From positions 1 to 64,000 of the forward strand of contig JANQMN010000088.1 in the NCBI GenBank assembly GCA_028280065.1: a stretch of DNA of 64,000 bases. Reading direction: 5' to 3'. The notes beneath the pieces were generated by a model, which saw only the letters and a program-made list of their open reading frames with translations, was not told the origin of the DNA and ran no database searches. How positions within the stretch are numbered: the first letter of the stretch is position 1; each line of letters begins with the position of its first letter. This DNA comes from Hahella sp. GTDB lineage: Bacteria > Pseudomonadota > Gammaproteobacteria > Pseudomonadales > Oleiphilaceae. The translations under genes were made by a program, and so were the position numbers. Below, piece by piece: positions 62,722 through 64,000 of this stretch.

Positions 62722-63015
62722 ATGGAACGGGAAAAATACACATTTCATCATGAATCGCTACAGGACAGCCAATCCATTACCGAACTGCTTCAGGCGATTA
62801 CCCAGGGTTTGGAACAAGGGCAACTGGATTTCAGTGACGAAGACGGTGAAATTGCCATGGTTCCCCATGGGCTTTTGCATCTGAAATTGAAAGCCTCTAA
62901 AGAAGAAGGGCGCAATCGATTTAACCTGTCGGTGAGCCGGCAGGACAATCCTGACGAGAAACCAGGCAAAAAGTCTCTCAAGGTCAATAAGAAGAACAAG
63001 AGTAAGAAATCTTAG
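62722..63015 (+). CDS. Small amphi-Trp-like protein
   Basis: Basic-tailed protein of 97 residues. I prefer the ATG at 62722, preceded by GAGGA, over 62695, which lacks a ribosome site. The body EKYTFHHESLQDSQSITELLQAITQGLEQGQLDFSDEDG followed by LLHLKLKASKEEGRNRFNLSV has the amphi-Trp pattern (helix, G-x-L turn, paired strands) seen in small proteins that accompany the GAK system, though the hallmark tryptophan is not present. The last 22 residues are almost all Lys, Asn, Ser or Gln. It could be the phosphorylated or carrier component. It is 11 bases before the NUDIX gene. Confidence 0.6.
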   Translation: MEREKYTFHHESLQDSQSITELLQAITQGLEQGQLDFSDEDGEIAMVPHGLLHLKLKASKEEGRNRFNLSVSRQDNPDEKPGKKSLKVNKKNKSKKS

Positions 63016-63025
63016 GAAACGCATC

Positions 63026-63505
63026 GTGACCGAGCTGCTTCCTGCCATTCGCAATGCCGCCAGGGCCCTGATTATCCAGGACTCCGCCGTATTGCTGTTA
63101 AAAAAACAGTACGGCGATGTGATTCGTTATGCATTACCGGGCGGCGGGCAGGATGTCGGCGAAACCATTGAAGAGGCATTGCAGAGGGAATGTCTCGAAG
63201 AGATCGGCTGCCGCCTGGAAGACTATCGATTGATTCATGTCGCCGAGCATTTCAAGGCAAGACCCACCGATCCACCGGTAAGCCGGCATATGGTCGAGTT
63301 CATTTTTACCGGAGCCGTTGAACCAGGTTATCAGCCGGCTAACGGCAGCAAACCGGACCGCCATCAAGTGGACGTCGTGTGGGGCGAACTCTTCCGGCTA
63401 CAGACCCTGATCGGATTTCCGGATGTGCTGGCCGAGCGTATACTGCTCGGCCAGGCCCTGCCGGCACATTGCTATTTAGGTTTGCTGCCCGTCAGCAGGA
63501 CCTAG
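63026..63505 (+). CDS. NUDIX hydrolase
   Basis: Single-domain pyrophosphohydrolase of 159 residues with a GTG start. The NUDIX box is canonical at about 40-62: G-GQDVG-E, then TIEEALQ, then RECLEEIGC. Thus it should bind magnesium and cleave an X-diphosphate bond. The segment before the box (VIRYALPGGGQD) resembles ADP-ribose/nucleoside-diphosphate-sugar hydrolases. As the last gene of the operon it may act as a housecleaner of by-products from the kinases upstream. Substrate not determinable. Confidence 0.9.
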   Translation: MTELLPAIRNAARALIIQDSAVLLLKKQYGDVIRYALPGGGQDVGETIEEALQRECLEEIGCRLEDYRLIHVAEHFKARPTDPPVSRHMVEFIFTGAVEPGYQPANGSKPDRHQVDVVWGELFRLQTLIGFPDVLAERILLGQALPAHCYLGLLPVSRT

Positions 63506-63557
63506 GGCCGCTGTGACTGGCAGTCGAACTGTTTGCTAAATACCCTCTGCCGTCAAA

Positions 63558-64000
63558 CTACCAGTGCACACCTTTCGAAAGGCGGGCGAATATTCGTCCG
63601 GCCGCAGACAGCTCTTTCCTGGACCCGTCCTTGTTACGCGCATCACTGTCCGGAAACAGACGGTAGGCGAGGTTTTGCACCCAATCGATGGAACGTGGCG
63701 AGATATCATAGGCAATTTCAGCAAAGCTTCCGAGCGGTGTGGAAATTTTCTTTTGCTTGGTTACCAATGGGCGTAATACGAGCTGTGCTGCCTGCTCCGT
63801 CGTTAATGCAGGAACGCTGTTATAGAGCTTTGTCGGTGCGATCATGGGCGTGCGCACCAGTGGCATGAAGACATTGGTCAGGCGGATATTGTTGTGCTTG
63901 ACTTCCGAAGCGATACAGCGGCTAAAGGCGTCCAATGCGGCTTTGCTGGCGACGTAGGCGGAAAATCGCGGCGCGTTAGCCTGGACACCGATGCTCGATA
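63558..64000 (-). CDS. SDR-type reductase, C-terminal part (5' end outside window)
   Basis: The frame is open to base 63998 and codes for SSIGVQANAPRFSAYVASKAALDAF, where Y-x-x-x-K is the SDR catalytic pair, so only the last 147 residues are visible. The C-terminus ISTPLGSFAEIAYDISPRSIDWVQNLAYRLFPDSDA resembles the reductase half of bacterial fatty acyl-CoA reductases (Acr1/Marinobacter FAR type). That would make the missing part a second Rossmann domain. The gene is convergent with the GAK-like operon. Family is certain, the acyl reductase assignment tentative. Confidence 0.75.
   Translation of the reverse strand, partial: SSIGVQANAPRFSAYVASKAALDAFSRCIASEVKHNNIRLTNVFMPLVRTPMIAPTKLYNSVPALTTEQAAQLVLRPLVTKQKKISTPLGSFAEIAYDISPRSIDWVQNLAYRLFPDSDARNKDGSRKELSAAGRIFARLSKGVHW

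Overview
The window reads as a chromosomal stretch of a free-living, probably marine or halotolerant gammaproteobacterium of the broad Oceanospirillales/Alteromonadales/Pseudomonas type. The grounds are gene content: class Ia nrdAB, Zur with a CobW-type GTPase, a P. aeruginosa-like DUF2796/DUF3299/ABC zinc-starvation locus, RNase II, a NagF/NagE-like phosphotransferase pair, an SSS symporter and a desaturase/cyclopropane-synthase lipid operon. Base composition is around 50% GC with a more AT-rich patch near 25-28 kb. I cannot name the genus. No rRNA, tRNA, CRISPR array or intact insertion sequence was recognised.

Layout. 0-3.7 kb: nrdA (cut by the left edge) and nrdB with a terminator. 3.9-12 kb: a zinc block of zur and a COG0523 GTPase on the minus strand, then, after unrelated metabolic genes (VOC protein, threonine aldolase), a divergent DUF3299 / DUF2796-ABC transporter locus. 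Zur-box-like palindromes lie in front of both units (5705-5719 and 9045-9059). 12-14.4 kb: a DeoR regulator, Gfo/Idh/MocA oxidoreductase and UPF0303 operon. 14.5-20.3 kb: RNase II, an AdeT-like binding protein, a lipoprotein and gamma-glutamyltransferase. 20.5-25 kb: EIIA-HPr-EI fusion and EIICB permease with a second, degenerate EIIB-like domain. 25-28.1 kb: gene debris (a PAS remnant and two acetyltransferase remnants) around a spondin-domain lipoprotein, an orphan gene and a HAD hydrolase. 28-33 kb: SDR/TerB pair and a nitrate-type ABC transporter with several hairpins. 33-44.3 kb: patatin, a 1019-residue fasciclin lipoprotein, GST, symporter, Ca/Na antiporter, RarD and a ParDE toxin-antitoxin pair.

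44.4-52.8 kb: a membrane-lipid remodelling locus. It holds an NTF2-like lipoprotein, divergent from desaturase, FAD amine oxidase, DUF1365, two cyclopropane-synthase-like methyltransferases and a histidine kinase; the OmpR-family regulator is encoded tail-to-tail with the kinase. The divergent promoter holds two inverted copies of TGTGAA-N5-TGTGAA, the spacing expected for an OmpR-type regulator, so the operon and its regulator may be wired together.

53-64 kb: a lipoprotein, a CHASE-like/GGDEF/EAL protein, and then the most interesting block, eight tightly packed plus-strand genes at 55991-63505. They encode a PhoU-like/APH kinase fusion, a RimK-type ATP-grasp enzyme, an HprK-related kinase, a histidine-phosphatase-like domain lacking its catalytic residues fused to NUDIX, an intact histidine phosphatase, a calcineurin-type phosphoesterase, a small amphi-Trp-like protein and a second NUDIX hydrolase. 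This matches what databases call the 'GAK system' (recalled, not searched), whose biochemical role is, as far as I know, undefined. The balance of phosphate-adding and phosphate-removing enzymes suggests a dedicated phosphorylated or pyrophosphorylated small-molecule or protein cycle. An SDR, possibly the C-terminal half of a fatty acyl reductase, runs off the right edge.
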